From an uncultured Clostridia bacterium (GTDB lineage: Bacteria > Bacillota > Clostridia > Christensenellales > UBA1242), in NCBI GenBank assembly GCA_944377165.1, contig CALWEJ010000006.1, forward strand, positions 1 through 64,000: a stretch of DNA of 64,000 bases, written 5' to 3'. Shown piece by piece: positions 39,335-48,034 of the stretch. Under the pieces are notes generated by a model. It was given only the letters and a program-made list of their open reading frames with translations, ran no database searches and was not told the origin of the DNA. Each line of letters starts with the position of its first letter. Position 1 is the first letter of the stretch. The position numbers were made by a program, and so were the translations under genes.

Positions 39335-40843
39335 ATGGCAAATAACGAAAGTGTAAAAATTACATATGTTAAAAATTTAAATAAACTTAATTTTAATTCT
39401 ACTATAAGTGTTGCGATTGATTCTAACGTCAACATAAAAACTGTTTTAAATGTTGATAGTTATATCTATGATACTAAAGTGGAAACGGGTTCAAGCAAAG
39501 CGGTCATCAGCGGAAAAATTGGTGTCAACGTATTGTACATTGATACGGACAATATGACTAACACAATTTCAGATTCACAAAATTTTAGCGAAACATACGT
39601 GGATAATTCAATTAGTTCGGATTGCTTTATAAGTATTATTAATTCTAGTGTTATGTCAAACGTGCTTTCTAGCGACGGTATATTAAAGATAAATTGCGAT
39701 ATATCTATCGAGCCAGTCGAGTATCTAAATTTAAGTATGCCTAATAACCTTATTAACTTCGAAAATATGATTACTAAAAAGGAAGAAATTACTACTAGCA
39801 CCATTTCTAATACGGTAAACTCGAATTTTGAATATACTACAAATCTTGAAACCAACTTGGCAGTTAGTAAAATTCTATACTGCAACTCGTCTTTCACTGT
39901 TGAAAACGTGACTCCATATCAAGACTATGCACTTGTTGAAGGAAAACTCAATTCAAAATTGATTTTCGAAACAATGAACGGCGACGAGGTCGAAATTAAA
40001 GAAATATCTAAAAATAAAACTATAAAGAATGAGATTAGTATTCAAAATTTAACTAGTGACTCAGTATGCGACTTAAATTTCTCAGTAGATAAATCAAAAA
40101 CGAATATATCTACCGAAGTCGAAGATAATACTAATATAATTACAGTCCAAAACACTGTTTGTGTGAGCGGAGTAGTCTTAAAAGAAATTTCGTTAGACGT
40201 CATTGACGACTTATATAGCGCAGAAAATGAAATAGAAATAGTTAAAACAAATCGGGAATTTAATAAATCTATGGACTGCACGCGTTTTAGCGACGTCGTG
40301 AATGGAGAAATAACTCTCTTAGACGACGAAACTGCTATTGACGATATTGTGTCAAACTTAAACGCACAAGCAGAGATAACTAACAGTTATGTAAAAGAGG
40401 GTCAATATTTCGTCGAAGGCGTCGTCACTTCACACCTAATATATGTGGATGAAAATAAAGAGTTAAAGCAAAAACAACTTGAACTTCCTTTCGTTATTAA
40501 TACGAAAATTGCGCTCGACAAAACCGACTGCACACACTCTAGCGCTACAATTCTAGACTGCCGTACACGTGTAAAGCGCGGAACAATAATTGAACTTGAA
40601 TATAGTTTATGTTTAACTGTATGCTCATACAAAAAAGAAGAAATGGAAATGATAGACAACGTGACTATAGGTAAAAGTTTAGATTTCGGCGCGGTCGATT
40701 TCCAAATCTTCATTGCAAAACCGAACGAAACAATGTGGGATTTATGTAAACGAATTAAAGCGCGCCTCGAAGATGTATCGCGCTACAATAAAGACCTACC
40801 GCTCGTTATGGAAGGCGGAGAAAAGGTAATTATAAAAAGATAA
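39335..40843 (+). CDS. SPOCS-domain/LysM protein (SipL-like)
   Basis: A 502-residue protein with repeated SPOCS (DUF3794) domains (about 20-140, 175-285 and 320-430) and a C-terminal LysM-like domain (about 455-502: KPNETMWDLCKRIKARLEDVSRYNKDLP). This architecture matches SipL, which binds the morphogenetic ATPase SpoIVA and is needed to encase the forespore with coat in Clostridioides. There is no signal peptide, consistent with mother-cell cytoplasmic location. A strong ribosome site (AGGGGG) precedes the ATG. It is divergent from spo0A. Confidence 0.85.
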   Translation: MANNESVKITYVKNLNKLNFNSTISVAIDSNVNIKTVLNVDSYIYDTKVETGSSKAVISGKIGVNVLYIDTDNMTNTISDSQNFSETYVDNSISSDCFISIINSSVMSNVLSSDGILKINCDISIEPVEYLNLSMPNNLINFENMITKKEEITTSTISNTVNSNFEYTTNLETNLAVSKILYCNSSFTVENVTPYQDYALVEGKLNSKLIFETMNGDEVEIKEISKNKTIKNEISIQNLTSDSVCDLNFSVDKSKTNISTEVEDNTNIITVQNTVCVSGVVLKEISLDVIDDLYSAENEIEIVKTNREFNKSMDCTRFSDVVNGEITLLDDETAIDDIVSNLNAQAEITNSYVKEGQYFVEGVVTSHLIYVDENKELKQKQLELPFVINTKIALDKTDCTHSSATILDCRTRVKRGTIIELEYSLCLTVCSYKKEEMEMIDNVTIGKSLDFGAVDFQIFIAKPNETMWDLCKRIKARLEDVSRYNKDLPLVMEGGEKVIIKR

Positions 40844-40941
40844 TTATTAGTTATCTAGTAAATACTTTAATTATTGATATATGTTTAAATGGTTCTAAAA
40901 ATGTATATGATAAAATCAAACTAAACTAATAAAATACAAAC

Positions 40942-40975
40942 AAAAAGGGCTCTTATATTAGAGTCCTTATTTTTA
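40942..40975. terminator. Bidirectional terminator
   Basis: The 9-bp stem AAGGGCTCT / AGAGTCCTT (one G-T pair) with a 6-nt loop and A/T runs on both sides lies between the convergent SPOCS and gpsA genes. Confidence 0.85.
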
Positions 40976-40981
40976 TTTATT

Positions 40982-42007
40982 TTATAAATGTAGTGCGTCG
41001 GTGATTTTCTCAGATATGTAGTCGCCTGCTTCTTTTAGCTTAACCCTGCCTTTTACAATATCGTCAACTGCACTTGTGATAGGCATATGAACGGCGCGCT
41101 CTAAGTTTACTCTCGAGTTATACTGATTTTTTAATTTCAAAAGCGCTTCAGCTGTCTTAATACCCTCGACTGAACTCACGTCTATGAATGGCTTTAATTT
41201 TTTTTCATCAAGTGTATTCTTTTCTACAATTAATCGTCCATACGTTAGGTTCTTACTTTGCTTATCAAAGAGAGTCGCTTGAAAGTCACCTAAAAATGCT
41301 AGTCCGGTCGCGCTATTAGGGTCGCCACCTAGCGCGTCTATAAAATTACCTATTTCTTTGACCGATGCCGGCATAAGCGGACCTTTTTTCTGCTCATATC
41401 CGCTTCCTTCTAAAATTCCCGCTGCAATACCGATAACGTTTTTTGCCGCTGAGCCAAATTCTGTACCAATAATATCATCGCTATGCGACAAATCAACAAA
41501 GTTTGCACTTGTAAAACTCTCTATTAGTCGATTCGCGTAAATGTTATTGTATGCAGAGATAAGCATATTTGTAGGTTGTCCGCTTAAAAATGACTTAACG
41601 TGACCGGGGCCGACCCAGACTGCTATATTGCACGTTTTTACACCATTATCAATCAATATTTCGCTAAGGCGCCTTCCGCTAGAAGCCTCAACACCTTTCA
41701 TAGCAATACAATAATGCTTCTTTTCATAACCTTTGACTTGTTTTACTTGTTGCATAAGGTTATCTAATTGCTGACTTAATATTGAAATGATAATCACATC
41801 GCCGTAATTAATTGCTTTTCCTAAATCGTGCGTAAAATTGACGCGATTAGAAAGTTCTACATAATCATTTTTATGTGTTGAAAAGAGCGGACTTTCGCGC
41901 CCGTCTGAATGTTCTCTCTCCCACATTAAAACGTTAAACTTTTTCTTATCCATACAAAAGGCAATGCACGAAGCCCATCTGCCAATGCCTAAAATACTAA
42001 TCTTCAT
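40982..42007 (-). CDS. gpsA: Glycerol-3-phosphate dehydrogenase [NAD(P)+]
   Basis: GpsA reduces dihydroxyacetone phosphate to sn-glycerol-3-phosphate for phospholipid synthesis. The 341 residues have a Rossmann nucleotide site (ISILGIGRWA, where GpsA usually has GxGxWG), the AMKGVE block (about 113), the substrate region VGPGHVKSFL and the catalytic Lys in EFGSAAKNVIGIAAG (about 190). The gene overlaps the end of lysS by 11 nt, so the pair is probably translationally coupled. In many Firmicutes gpsA lies elsewhere, next to der and spoIVA. Confidence 0.9.
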   Translation of the reverse strand: MKISILGIGRWASCIAFCMDKKKFNVLMWEREHSDGRESPLFSTHKNDYVELSNRVNFTHDLGKAINYGDVIIISILSQQLDNLMQQVKQVKGYEKKHYCIAMKGVEASSGRRLSEILIDNGVKTCNIAVWVGPGHVKSFLSGQPTNMLISAYNNIYANRLIESFTSANFVDLSHSDDIIGTEFGSAAKNVIGIAAGILEGSGYEQKKGPLMPASVKEIGNFIDALGGDPNSATGLAFLGDFQATLFDKQSKNLTYGRLIVEKNTLDEKKLKPFIDVSSVEGIKTAEALLKLKNQYNSRVNLERAVHMPITSAVDDIVKGRVKLKEAGDYISEKITDALHL

Positions 42008-43532
42008 CTTTATCTTCTTTGTCCTTTTCGATAGGTTTTGTCATAGGGAATAAAATTGTATCTCTAAGGTTAGGTAAGTCGAATATCATCATAATGAATC
42101 TATCAATACCGAATCCTAATCCAGACATAGGTGGCATACCGTGTTCCATAGCGAGTAAGAAGTCTTCGTCCACGTCCATAGTTTCGTCGTCGCCCATCTC
42201 TTTGTCTTTTAATTGCGCCATAAGCGCTTTTCTTTGCTCAATAGGGTCAACCAATTCGCTATACGCATTTAAAATTTCTGCGCCGTTAACTACAATTTGG
42301 AATACGTCCGTAATGCGCGCGTCATTGTCGTTCCTTCTAGCGAGTGGCTTTAAGAAAGCTGGATAGTTATATAAAATTGTTGGTCCTACAATGTTCTTCC
42401 TTATTAATTTTTTATAAGCATAATCAATTATTGCACGTAGCGAATTGTAGCCGTCGAGTTCACTTGCGCTCAATACACCCTTACTTACGATTTTATCTTT
42501 CAACTCTTTATAGTCCGTTATATCCATAAAATCGAAGCCAAAGATTTCTTTTAATCTAGCAATATAGTCGATTCTCTCCCAATCTTCTTTACCGAAATCA
42601 ATTTCGTTGCCTGCAACTGTGATTTTTGTTGTACCGATAGTGTACATCATTAATGCTTTAATAAACTTTTTAAAGAACTTAATATTGTCTTCGAAATCCC
42701 AATATGAAGCATACCATTCTACTTGAGTAAACTCTTGAAGGTGAGTTGGGTCCATACCTTCATTACGGAAATCTTTACCCAATTCAAATACTTTGTCAAA
42801 TCCACCAGCTGCCGCCATTTTTAGCCACGTTTCAGTAGCGATTCTTAGATTACAATCTAAGTCAAGTGCATTGTGATGAGTGAAGAAAGGTTTTGCGCTC
42901 GCACCACTGACTGCCGTCTGCAAAACAGGGGTTTCCACTTCAATAAATCCGTTATCTTCCAAAAATCTTCTAACGAACGATACCGCTCTACTGCGCGCGA
43001 TAAATACATTCCTACTGCTCTCGTTTGAAATTATGTCTAAATAACGTTGACGATATCTAGACTCAGTATCAGTAAGTCCGTGGAATTTCTCAGGAAGTCC
43101 GCGCAAAGCCTTAGATAAAAGTTCGAATTTCTCTACTTGAACAGTCAATTCACCCGTCTGAGTGCGGACAAGTTCACCTTCCGCGCCTATAAAGTCGCCG
43201 ATATCACAAAACTCTTTAAAGAATTTTAATCTATCTTCGCCGACAATATTCATAGAAAGACTTATTTGAACACTTGTCCTACTTGCCTTAGAAAAATCTA
43301 CTTCGTGATTATCTCCAATAGCATATAAGCGCGCAAAAATAAGTTTTCCGAATGTACGCTTGAAAATCATTCTACCAGCAATGCTTACGTGCGTACCTAA
43401 TTCATAATTTTCTAGGTCGTGGATTTCGTGCGTTTTATTATATTTCGCCTTATAAGCCTTTTCGCCCATTTCGTTTAATTTATTAACTTTAGCGACTTTT
43501 ACTTCAAATTCGCTCATTTCATTTTGTTCCAT
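41997..43532 (-). CDS. lysS: Lysine--tRNA ligase (class II)
   Basis: LysRS charges tRNA-Lys. The start at 43532 (MEQNEMSEF) has AAGAGG 6 nt upstream. A longer frame to 43559 lacks a ribosome site. The 511 residues carry an N-terminal OB-fold anticodon-binding domain (about 55-160) and a class II core with motif 1 (RSRAVSFVRRFL...EVETPVLQ), motif 2 (FRNEGMDPTHLQEFTQVEWY) and motif 3 (GLGFGIDRFIMM). It overlaps gpsA. No T-box is found upstream. Confidence 0.97.
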   Translation of the reverse strand: MEQNEMSEFEVKVAKVNKLNEMGEKAYKAKYNKTHEIHDLENYELGTHVSIAGRMIFKRTFGKLIFARLYAIGDNHEVDFSKASRTSVQISLSMNIVGEDRLKFFKEFCDIGDFIGAEGELVRTQTGELTVQVEKFELLSKALRGLPEKFHGLTDTESRYRQRYLDIISNESSRNVFIARSRAVSFVRRFLEDNGFIEVETPVLQTAVSGASAKPFFTHHNALDLDCNLRIATETWLKMAAAGGFDKVFELGKDFRNEGMDPTHLQEFTQVEWYASYWDFEDNIKFFKKFIKALMMYTIGTTKITVAGNEIDFGKEDWERIDYIARLKEIFGFDFMDITDYKELKDKIVSKGVLSASELDGYNSLRAIIDYAYKKLIRKNIVGPTILYNYPAFLKPLARRNDNDARITDVFQIVVNGAEILNAYSELVDPIEQRKALMAQLKDKEMGDDETMDVDEDFLLAMEHGMPPMSGLGFGIDRFIMMIFDLPNLRDTILFPMTKPIEKDKEDKDED

Positions 43533-43644
43533 AAAATACCTCTTATGTGAGTATAACAAAATGACGTCTACTTGTCAATTAATTGTTTAAAGTTAACGAT
43601 TATGTTATATCATATATCTTACCTTAAATTACTATATTTCTTTA

Positions 43645-43683
43645 TAAAAAACAGATAGTGAATTAAACAACATACACTATCTG
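43645..43683 (-). terminator. Terminator after the desulfoferrodoxin gene
   Basis: A 9-bp perfect stem (CAGATAGTG / CACTATCTG) with a 14-nt loop, followed on the minus strand by TTTTTTATAAAG. Confidence 0.78.
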
Positions 43684-43799
43684 AAATTTTTAAAATTTTG
43701 TTTACTAAAAACATAGAATTATTTACTAAAGAAATAAAATATATTTTATTTTAAGTATTATGTATATCTCTTGTTTTCAGCATACTCATTCAAATAAAT

Positions 43800-44174
43800 T
43801 TATTTCCAAAGTCCGTGAAGATTGCAATATGAGTAAACAGAGATAACTTTTTCATTTTTTGCTAAAGTAAAAGTTGCAGTTGGTTTTTCATTAGGGTAAA
43901 GATATTTTACACTAAATCCCTTATCCGTCTCAAGAATAATCATTGAAATATAATGATTATCAAGCATTGGATGTTCTACTTCGCCGACCGTTATTATTAC
44001 TTCGTTGCTATTTACTTTAACTACAGGTTTATGCTTTTCGCTAGCAGCATCTACAGTGTTTGGTTTAATCTCTGTCATTGGTTGACCACAGCAAAATACA
44101 GGGACCCCTGAATCAACTAGTTTAACGACAATATTTCCACACACTTCACATTTATAGATAACTAATTTTTTCAT
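43800..44174 (-). CDS. Desulfoferrodoxin (superoxide reductase)
   Basis: This 124-residue enzyme reduces superoxide to peroxide without making O2, as in anaerobes. An N-terminal desulforedoxin-type Fe site is formed by C9, C12, C28 and C29. The neelaredoxin-like centre follows, with its His and Cys ligands in SEKHKPVV, EVEHPML, DNHYIS and YCNLHG. So this is the two-centre class. The ATG follows AGAGGTGAGA and a TATAAT-like -10 lies about 27 nt upstream. It is monocistronic with its own terminator. Confidence 0.93.
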   Translation of the reverse strand: MKKLVIYKCEVCGNIVVKLVDSGVPVFCCGQPMTEIKPNTVDAASEKHKPVVKVNSNEVIITVGEVEHPMLDNHYISMIILETDKGFSVKYLYPNEKPTATFTLAKNEKVISVYSYCNLHGLWK

Positions 44175-44491
44175 ATTCTCACCTCTGAATTAATTATAAT
44201 ACATTTTTTCAAAAAACAACAGCATTTGTAAAAACAAATTTTTAATAATTTAATGAATAGTTGGTAAAAAATAAAAATATCATAAAGTTTTTGTATTGAC
44301 TAAAAATAAAGTAAATATTTCAGCACAATGATAACTGATTACTAACTTCTTTTGCCGTAATGAATATTAAATTAAATATTATATTTATTTAAAACAATTT
44401 AAAATTTTTCTACTAAACCCATTACTAAAATATTGTATTAAAAAACTATCAAATAACTGATAGTTTTCTACTTTACTTTACATTAAAATGT
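44175..44491. other. Gap between jag and desulfoferrodoxin genes, with jag-operon terminator
   Basis: The gap is AT-rich and non-coding. It contains the promoter of the desulfoferrodoxin gene (TATAAT near 44195) and, at 44442-44467, a 10-bp stem (AAAACTATCA / TGATAGTTTT) with a 6-nt loop that ends the rpmH-to-jag operon on the minus strand. Confidence 0.75.
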
Positions 44492-45253
44492 TTATTTCTT
44501 AAATGTTGGTTTTACTACGACGTGACGTTTCTCGCCTTCACCTGTTGATTCGGTAGTGACGTCGTCGCGGTCTTGTAGTGTTATATGAACAATACGTCTA
44601 TCGTACGCACTCATTGGGTCTAAGTGAATATTACGTTCGATTTTAATTGCTTGCTCAGCAACTTTGTTGGCAAGGTCGATTATAGATTGATTGCGGTTTT
44701 GTTTATAGCCGTCGATATCAATATACATACGAATAGGACCTTCTCCGCGCGTCTTGATACCGCTTAAAATCAATTGTATAGCTTGCAAATTTTCGCCGTG
44801 ATAGCCGATTAATTTTCCTACATTGTCACCTTTTATTGAGAACAACAACTCGTTGTCGCGTGCTTCACAGCTAACCGTCGCGCTAGAGTCAACCAACTTT
44901 GCTAGTCCAAGTAAGAATTCGCTACCGCGCGCTTGCAGTCTAGTTGAATCGACTATTCGCTTAGGCTTTTGCTGAACTTGTTTTTCTTCGTTAAGTTTTT
45001 CTTCGTTTTCTTCACTTTCTGTAAGCTCAACGTTTTCTTTATTCTCTGTTTCTTGAACTTCTTTCTCATTATCTAAGGTAGAAGAATTATCTTCTTCTTT
45101 TGTTTCTCCCCAAGTTAAAATGACTTTTGCTTTCTTAAAAAGTCCACCATTGTCAACAACTTGGACATCAACATCTTCGCGTTTTAAACCACATTCCAAA
45201 AGTCCGTTTTGAATAGCAATTTCGACATTTTTCCCTGTTGCTTCTAATTTCAT
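44492..45253 (-). CDS. jag: RNA-binding protein Jag/KhpB
   Basis: Jag (KhpB) is an RNA-binding protein encoded next to yidC and linked to cell elongation. The 253 residues show a Jag_N domain (1-55), a Glu-rich linker (about 55-105), a KH domain (about 115-185, with KLIGYHGENLQAIQLILSG) and an R3H domain (about 190-250, with RNIHLDPMSAYDRRIVHITLQ). The ribosome site is AGGAGG. It is the last gene of the rpmH-rnpA-yidD-yidC-jag operon and is followed by a terminator. In the usual order mnmE follows here, but in this genome mnmE lies 18 kb away across the origin. Confidence 0.95.
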   Translation of the reverse strand: MKLEATGKNVEIAIQNGLLECGLKREDVDVQVVDNGGLFKKAKVILTWGETKEEDNSSTLDNEKEVQETENKENVELTESEENEEKLNEEKQVQQKPKRIVDSTRLQARGSEFLLGLAKLVDSSATVSCEARDNELLFSIKGDNVGKLIGYHGENLQAIQLILSGIKTRGEGPIRMYIDIDGYKQNRNQSIIDLANKVAEQAIKIERNIHLDPMSAYDRRIVHITLQDRDDVTTESTGEGEKRHVVVKPTFKK

Positions 45254-45268
45254 ACCTTCCTCCTAATG

Positions 45269-46303
45269 TTATTTTTTGTAATTTCTACTATACTCGACAA
45301 CCTGAATATCGCGTGATTTTTTCAATATTTCGCTGTCCGATAAATTCTTAGTTCGATTACGCATAATAAGTGAAAGAATAGTCGAAATAATAGCGGACAT
45401 TATCGAGTTAGTAATGATATAAAGTGTGAACACAACGTTAGAAGTAGCAGCAAATATAATCATAGACAGAGGAATAACCCCCATCATAATTTTATTTGTT
45501 ATATTTAACTTTTGACCCTTAGGTTGCATAATCTTAGCTGTAAGGAATTGAGTTAAAAACGATACTAATGCTGCGAATATAATAAGAATATAATATCCGT
45601 TTTGGTCTTTGTTATCTCCGATGATTGTAGAAGTGATGATATCATAACGCGCCTTAGCGCTCTCTCTATCTTCGCCCTCTAATTTCATATAATTAGCATA
45701 ATCATCGAATGAAACAAATTGACTTGTTGTAGTATCTGACTTCCAAACGTTTTTAATCCATAGCCAACTATTTTTTTCTTTCAATTCTTCATACTTATCG
45801 ACAACGACGTTTAAGACATATTCATTTTGCTCTTGCTCAGTTAGGGTTGTATCGACTTCCGCTTGTGCGGTCTCGTAAGCGACGTCTAACTCTTGATAAG
45901 AAGCATAAAGATTCTTTTCTCCATAATCACGAATACTACTAAACAAAGTGAAGAACACAACTAGTGTGATTCCGAGTGTGATTAACATAGTTAAACACAT
46001 ACCGCCCACATTTACTTTGTATTTTTTATATATTTTGTTAGTTTCTTGATTAAGTTTTTCTTTATCGTTAGCATACTTTTGATTAATTGCATTTAGTTCA
46101 GGTTGCATTGCAGACATAATGCGTTGCTGTTTACCTGAAGCAATACGTTGAAAAATATCTACCGGACTTAATACTAATTTCAAGCAAATAGTAAAAACTA
46201 TTATCGTCCAACCATAGTTCACGATACCTTTTGCAAATCCATTAATAATAGTTGTCCAGAGGTTGCCACTAAGTAGCATACTTGCACAATTTAACATTTC
46301 CAT
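45269..46303 (-). CDS. yidC: Membrane protein insertase YidC
   Basis: YidC (SpoIIIJ/OxaA type) inserts proteins into the cytoplasmic membrane. The 344 residues have about five membrane helices and the 60KD_IMP core (GWTIIVFTICLKLVLSPVDIFQRIASGKQQRIMSAMQPELNAINQKY). A large soluble loop of about 90 residues (about 140-235) between helices is longer than in Bacillus SpoIIIJ. The start overlaps the end of yidD by 13 nt. No lipobox is clear at the N-terminus. Confidence 0.95.
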   Translation of the reverse strand: MEMLNCASMLLSGNLWTTIINGFAKGIVNYGWTIIVFTICLKLVLSPVDIFQRIASGKQQRIMSAMQPELNAINQKYANDKEKLNQETNKIYKKYKVNVGGMCLTMLITLGITLVVFFTLFSSIRDYGEKNLYASYQELDVAYETAQAEVDTTLTEQEQNEYVLNVVVDKYEELKEKNSWLWIKNVWKSDTTTSQFVSFDDYANYMKLEGEDRESAKARYDIITSTIIGDNKDQNGYYILIIFAALVSFLTQFLTAKIMQPKGQKLNITNKIMMGVIPLSMIIFAATSNVVFTLYIITNSIMSAIISTILSLIMRNRTKNLSDSEILKKSRDIQVVEYSRNYKK

Positions 46304-46572
46304 TTATAATTTCCTAATAAATTTAATTTAGGCATATCAATGCCTGATTTGTGATTCGGTCTGCAACGGACAATGCGCTTTAAGGCTAAAACTCCGCCGT
46401 AAATTGCACCGAATTCACGTATAGAATCCCACGCGTACTTGCTACACGTAGGAATAAAGTTGCAACTTCGCCCACCTTTTACGTGTGTAAGCAGTTTGCG
46501 GTATATTCCGATTAATGCTAGACAAACGAGTGTAAGTGGATAAGTAATAATGTAATAAAATTTAAACATCAT
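46291..46572 (-). CDS. yidD: Membrane protein insertion efficiency factor YidD
   Basis: YidD is a small amphipathic membrane-associated protein that assists YidC-dependent insertion. The 93 residues carry the family signature of conserved Cys residues in GRSCNFIPTCSKYAWDSI and in KRIVRCRPNHKSGID. It overlaps rnpA by 11 nt and yidC by 13 nt. Confidence 0.95.
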   Translation of the reverse strand: MMFKFYYIITYPLTLVCLALIGIYRKLLTHVKGGRSCNFIPTCSKYAWDSIREFGAIYGGVLALKRIVRCRPNHKSGIDMPKLNLLGNYKWKC

Positions 46573-46909
46573 TTTCTCTATTTAGTTTATACTTTTTAAG
46601 TAGTCTAAGTAATTGTTTCTCTATATCTAAACTAGTCTTGTCCTTAGCGCTCTCTTTGGCAGTTATAACATAGTTTTTTACTGCAAATTTATCTATGTTT
46701 AACCTACAAGCCTCACTAATAATTCGCTTTACACGGCTACGAATAACCGAATTGCCTACCTGCTTTGAAACTGAAATGCCTATTTGCGGATACGGTTTAA
46801 AAGCGCGTACATAGTGCACGAAAAAATCATCGGCGTGCGCAATTTGACCTTTTTTATAGATATAATTAAACTCTTTACGTTTTTTAAGACGATTTAATCT
46901 CTGCAACAT
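46562..46909 (-). CDS. rnpA: Ribonuclease P protein component
   Basis: RnpA is the protein subunit of RNase P, which trims tRNA 5' ends. The 115-residue protein has the family landmarks LNRLKKRKEFNYIYKKG and the basic RNR-like block SVSKQVGNSVIRSRVKRIISEACR (about 48-70). It starts 1 nt after the rpmH stop, so translation is presumably coupled. Confidence 0.95.
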   Translation of the reverse strand: MLQRLNRLKKRKEFNYIYKKGQIAHADDFFVHYVRAFKPYPQIGISVSKQVGNSVIRSRVKRIISEACRLNIDKFAVKNYVITAKESAKDKTSLDIEKQLLRLLKKYKLNRENDV

Positions 46910-46910
46910 A

Positions 46911-47045
46911 TTATTTAGTTAATTCTTTTTTACCTTTGTTTCTACGACGCTTTAAAACTTTACGTCCAGAAATAGTTTTCATTCTAGCTCTGAAACCGTG
47001 AACTTTACTGCGTTGTCTTTTCTTTGGTTGATAAGTTTGTTTCAT
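46911..47045 (-). CDS. rpmH: 50S ribosomal protein L34
   Basis: The 44-residue protein has the canonical sequence pattern [20 protein letters not shown] followed by [13 protein letters not shown]. The ATG at 47045 has AAGGAG 8 nt upstream. An open extension to 47105 has no support. It leads the rpmH-rnpA-yidD-yidC-jag operon, with a leader of about 120 nt from the promoter at 47171-47199. Confidence 0.98.
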   Translation of the reverse strand: MKQTYQPKKRQRSKVHGFRARMKTISGRKVLKRRRNKGKKELTK

Positions 47046-47147
47046 ACCTTTTCTCCTTTTATTGTTATTACATAGGTTGCTTAAAGGATTATTGCAAAAA
47101 TGCAATTAGGGAGTGCAATAAGGCATTATTTTTTTGTAAAAAAAATA

Positions 47148-47190
47148 GCCCAATTCCTTATGTTAAATTCATTTTAACAAGAATTAGGCA
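47148..47190 (-). terminator. Long hairpin ending the 47252 gene and overlapping the rpmH promoter
   Basis: A long imperfect stem (GCCTAATTC-TTGTTAAA / TTTAAC-ATAAGGAATTGGGC on the minus strand) is followed by eight T residues. It probably ends the upstream orphan's transcript. Its left arm overlaps the spacer and -10 region of the rpmH promoter. Confidence 0.7.
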
Positions 47191-47199
47191 TATTGTCAA
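47171..47199 (-). promoter_or_regulatory. Strong SigA-type promoter of the rpmH operon
   Basis: TTGACA (47194-47199), 17-nt spacer, TAAAAT (47171-47176) on the minus strand. The expected start is near 47164, giving a leader of about 120 nt with a small hairpin (ATTGCA / TGCAAT at about 47087-47102). Confidence 0.85.
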
Positions 47200-47251
47200 G
47201 TTTATATTCAATTTTTTATTTAGATTTTATTTACAAATTTCTACAATTAAT

Positions 47252-47836
47252 TTAGTTATGCATTTTTTGATTATTAACTATATTATCTTGTATATTTGTT
47301 TGAAGATATGACATAAGTCCATTTTTTATTTCATCAATGTGCGTTTGTAAATATTTCTTTGGTCGAATTGTTTTTAGTGCTTTCGGAGACTTTTCAATCA
47401 ATTCAAAACTATGTTTATAGTAAGGGTCTAACTCAAAATTCATTAAAATATTTTGCTTATAAAGCGAGAGAACTATCATTAATCTATCATCAACTAATTT
47501 ATCATAAATTCTATTATACGTGTTTGTACTTAGTTTAAGTCCTTCAACCGCCTTTCCTTGCTCTTTAACTCCATTTTGAAGACCTAAAAGTGTGAAGAAT
47601 TGTTTTAAATCGGAATAACTAATAGTCCTAATTAATCTTATATCTTGTTCATCGTCAATATTGTGTTTCTCGTAAATTAGAATAGTGATTTTATTCCCAT
47701 CAATTGAATTTAATCGTGGTCTAATTTCGAATTTAACTAGCGAATCACTATCTATCAATTCATTTAATGTTGGGTCGTCAAAATTCTGTTTAAGCAAGTT
47801 AAAATACGCTCTTTTGACTAAATTTTCTTTTGTCAT
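47252..47836 (-). CDS. Hypothetical protein behind a leader ORF
   Basis: I do not recognise this 194-residue cytoplasmic protein. Residues 1-95 alternate charged strands and helices (VKFEIRPRLNSIDGNKITILIYEKHN), and the C-terminal half is helical. A strong ribosome site (AAGGAGGG) supports the start. It is the leftmost gene of the accessory island. It is separated from a consensus promoter by a 24-codon ORF and a terminator-like hairpin, so its expression is probably controlled by attenuation. Nothing in the sequence identifies its function. Confidence 0.65.
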   Translation of the reverse strand: MTKENLVKRAYFNLLKQNFDDPTLNELIDSDSLVKFEIRPRLNSIDGNKITILIYEKHNIDDEQDIRLIRTISYSDLKQFFTLLGLQNGVKEQGKAVEGLKLSTNTYNRIYDKLVDDRLMIVLSLYKQNILMNFELDPYYKHSFELIEKSPKALKTIRPKKYLQTHIDEIKNGLMSYLQTNIQDNIVNNQKMHN

Positions 47837-47862
47837 ATTCCCTCCTTAGCATATAAAAAAAT

Positions 47863-47891
47863 AAAAACTCAGCTAATTAAACTGAGTTTTT
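47863..47891 (-). terminator. Attenuator-like terminator upstream of the 47252 gene
   Basis: A perfect 10-bp stem (AAAAACTCAG / CTGAGTTTTT) with a 9-nt loop lies between a consensus promoter and the gene starting at 47836. The stop codon of the 24-codon leader ORF falls in its loop. Confidence 0.75.
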
Positions 47892-47947
47892 AAAAATAAA
47901 TAAAAGAAAGGATAATTTTTTTGAATTGTTGCAAAATTTCCTTTCAT
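47873..47947 (-). CDS. Leader peptide ORF, 24 codons
   Basis: ATG at 47947 with a strong ribosome site (AAGGAG, 6 nt spacing) placed directly after a consensus promoter. The peptide begins MKGNFATIQKNYPFFYLFL and ends at a TAG inside the loop of the downstream terminator. The arrangement is that of translation-controlled attenuation leaders. A small hydrophobic toxin is an alternative. The ORF is too short to judge by coding statistics. Confidence 0.6.
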   Translation of the reverse strand: MKGNFATIQKNYPFFYLFLKTQFN

Positions 47948-47965
47948 ATCGTACTCCTTATTTTG

Positions 47966-47994
47966 ATTTTACCATAACCTAAAATTACTGTCAA
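47966..47994 (-). promoter_or_regulatory. Consensus SigA-type promoter of the leader ORF
   Basis: TTGACA (47989-47994), 17-nt spacer, TAAAAT (47966-47971). The predicted transcript starts only a few nucleotides before the ribosome site of the leader ORF. Confidence 0.85.
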
Positions 47995-48034
47995 GAGTTT
48001 TTAACAATAAAGTAGATGAAAATACACCTATTTA

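Noticed and set aside
47024-47311. Open frame on the plus strand across the rpmH promoter
   Set aside because: It runs opposite to rpmH and its promoter-terminator region and has no ribosome site.
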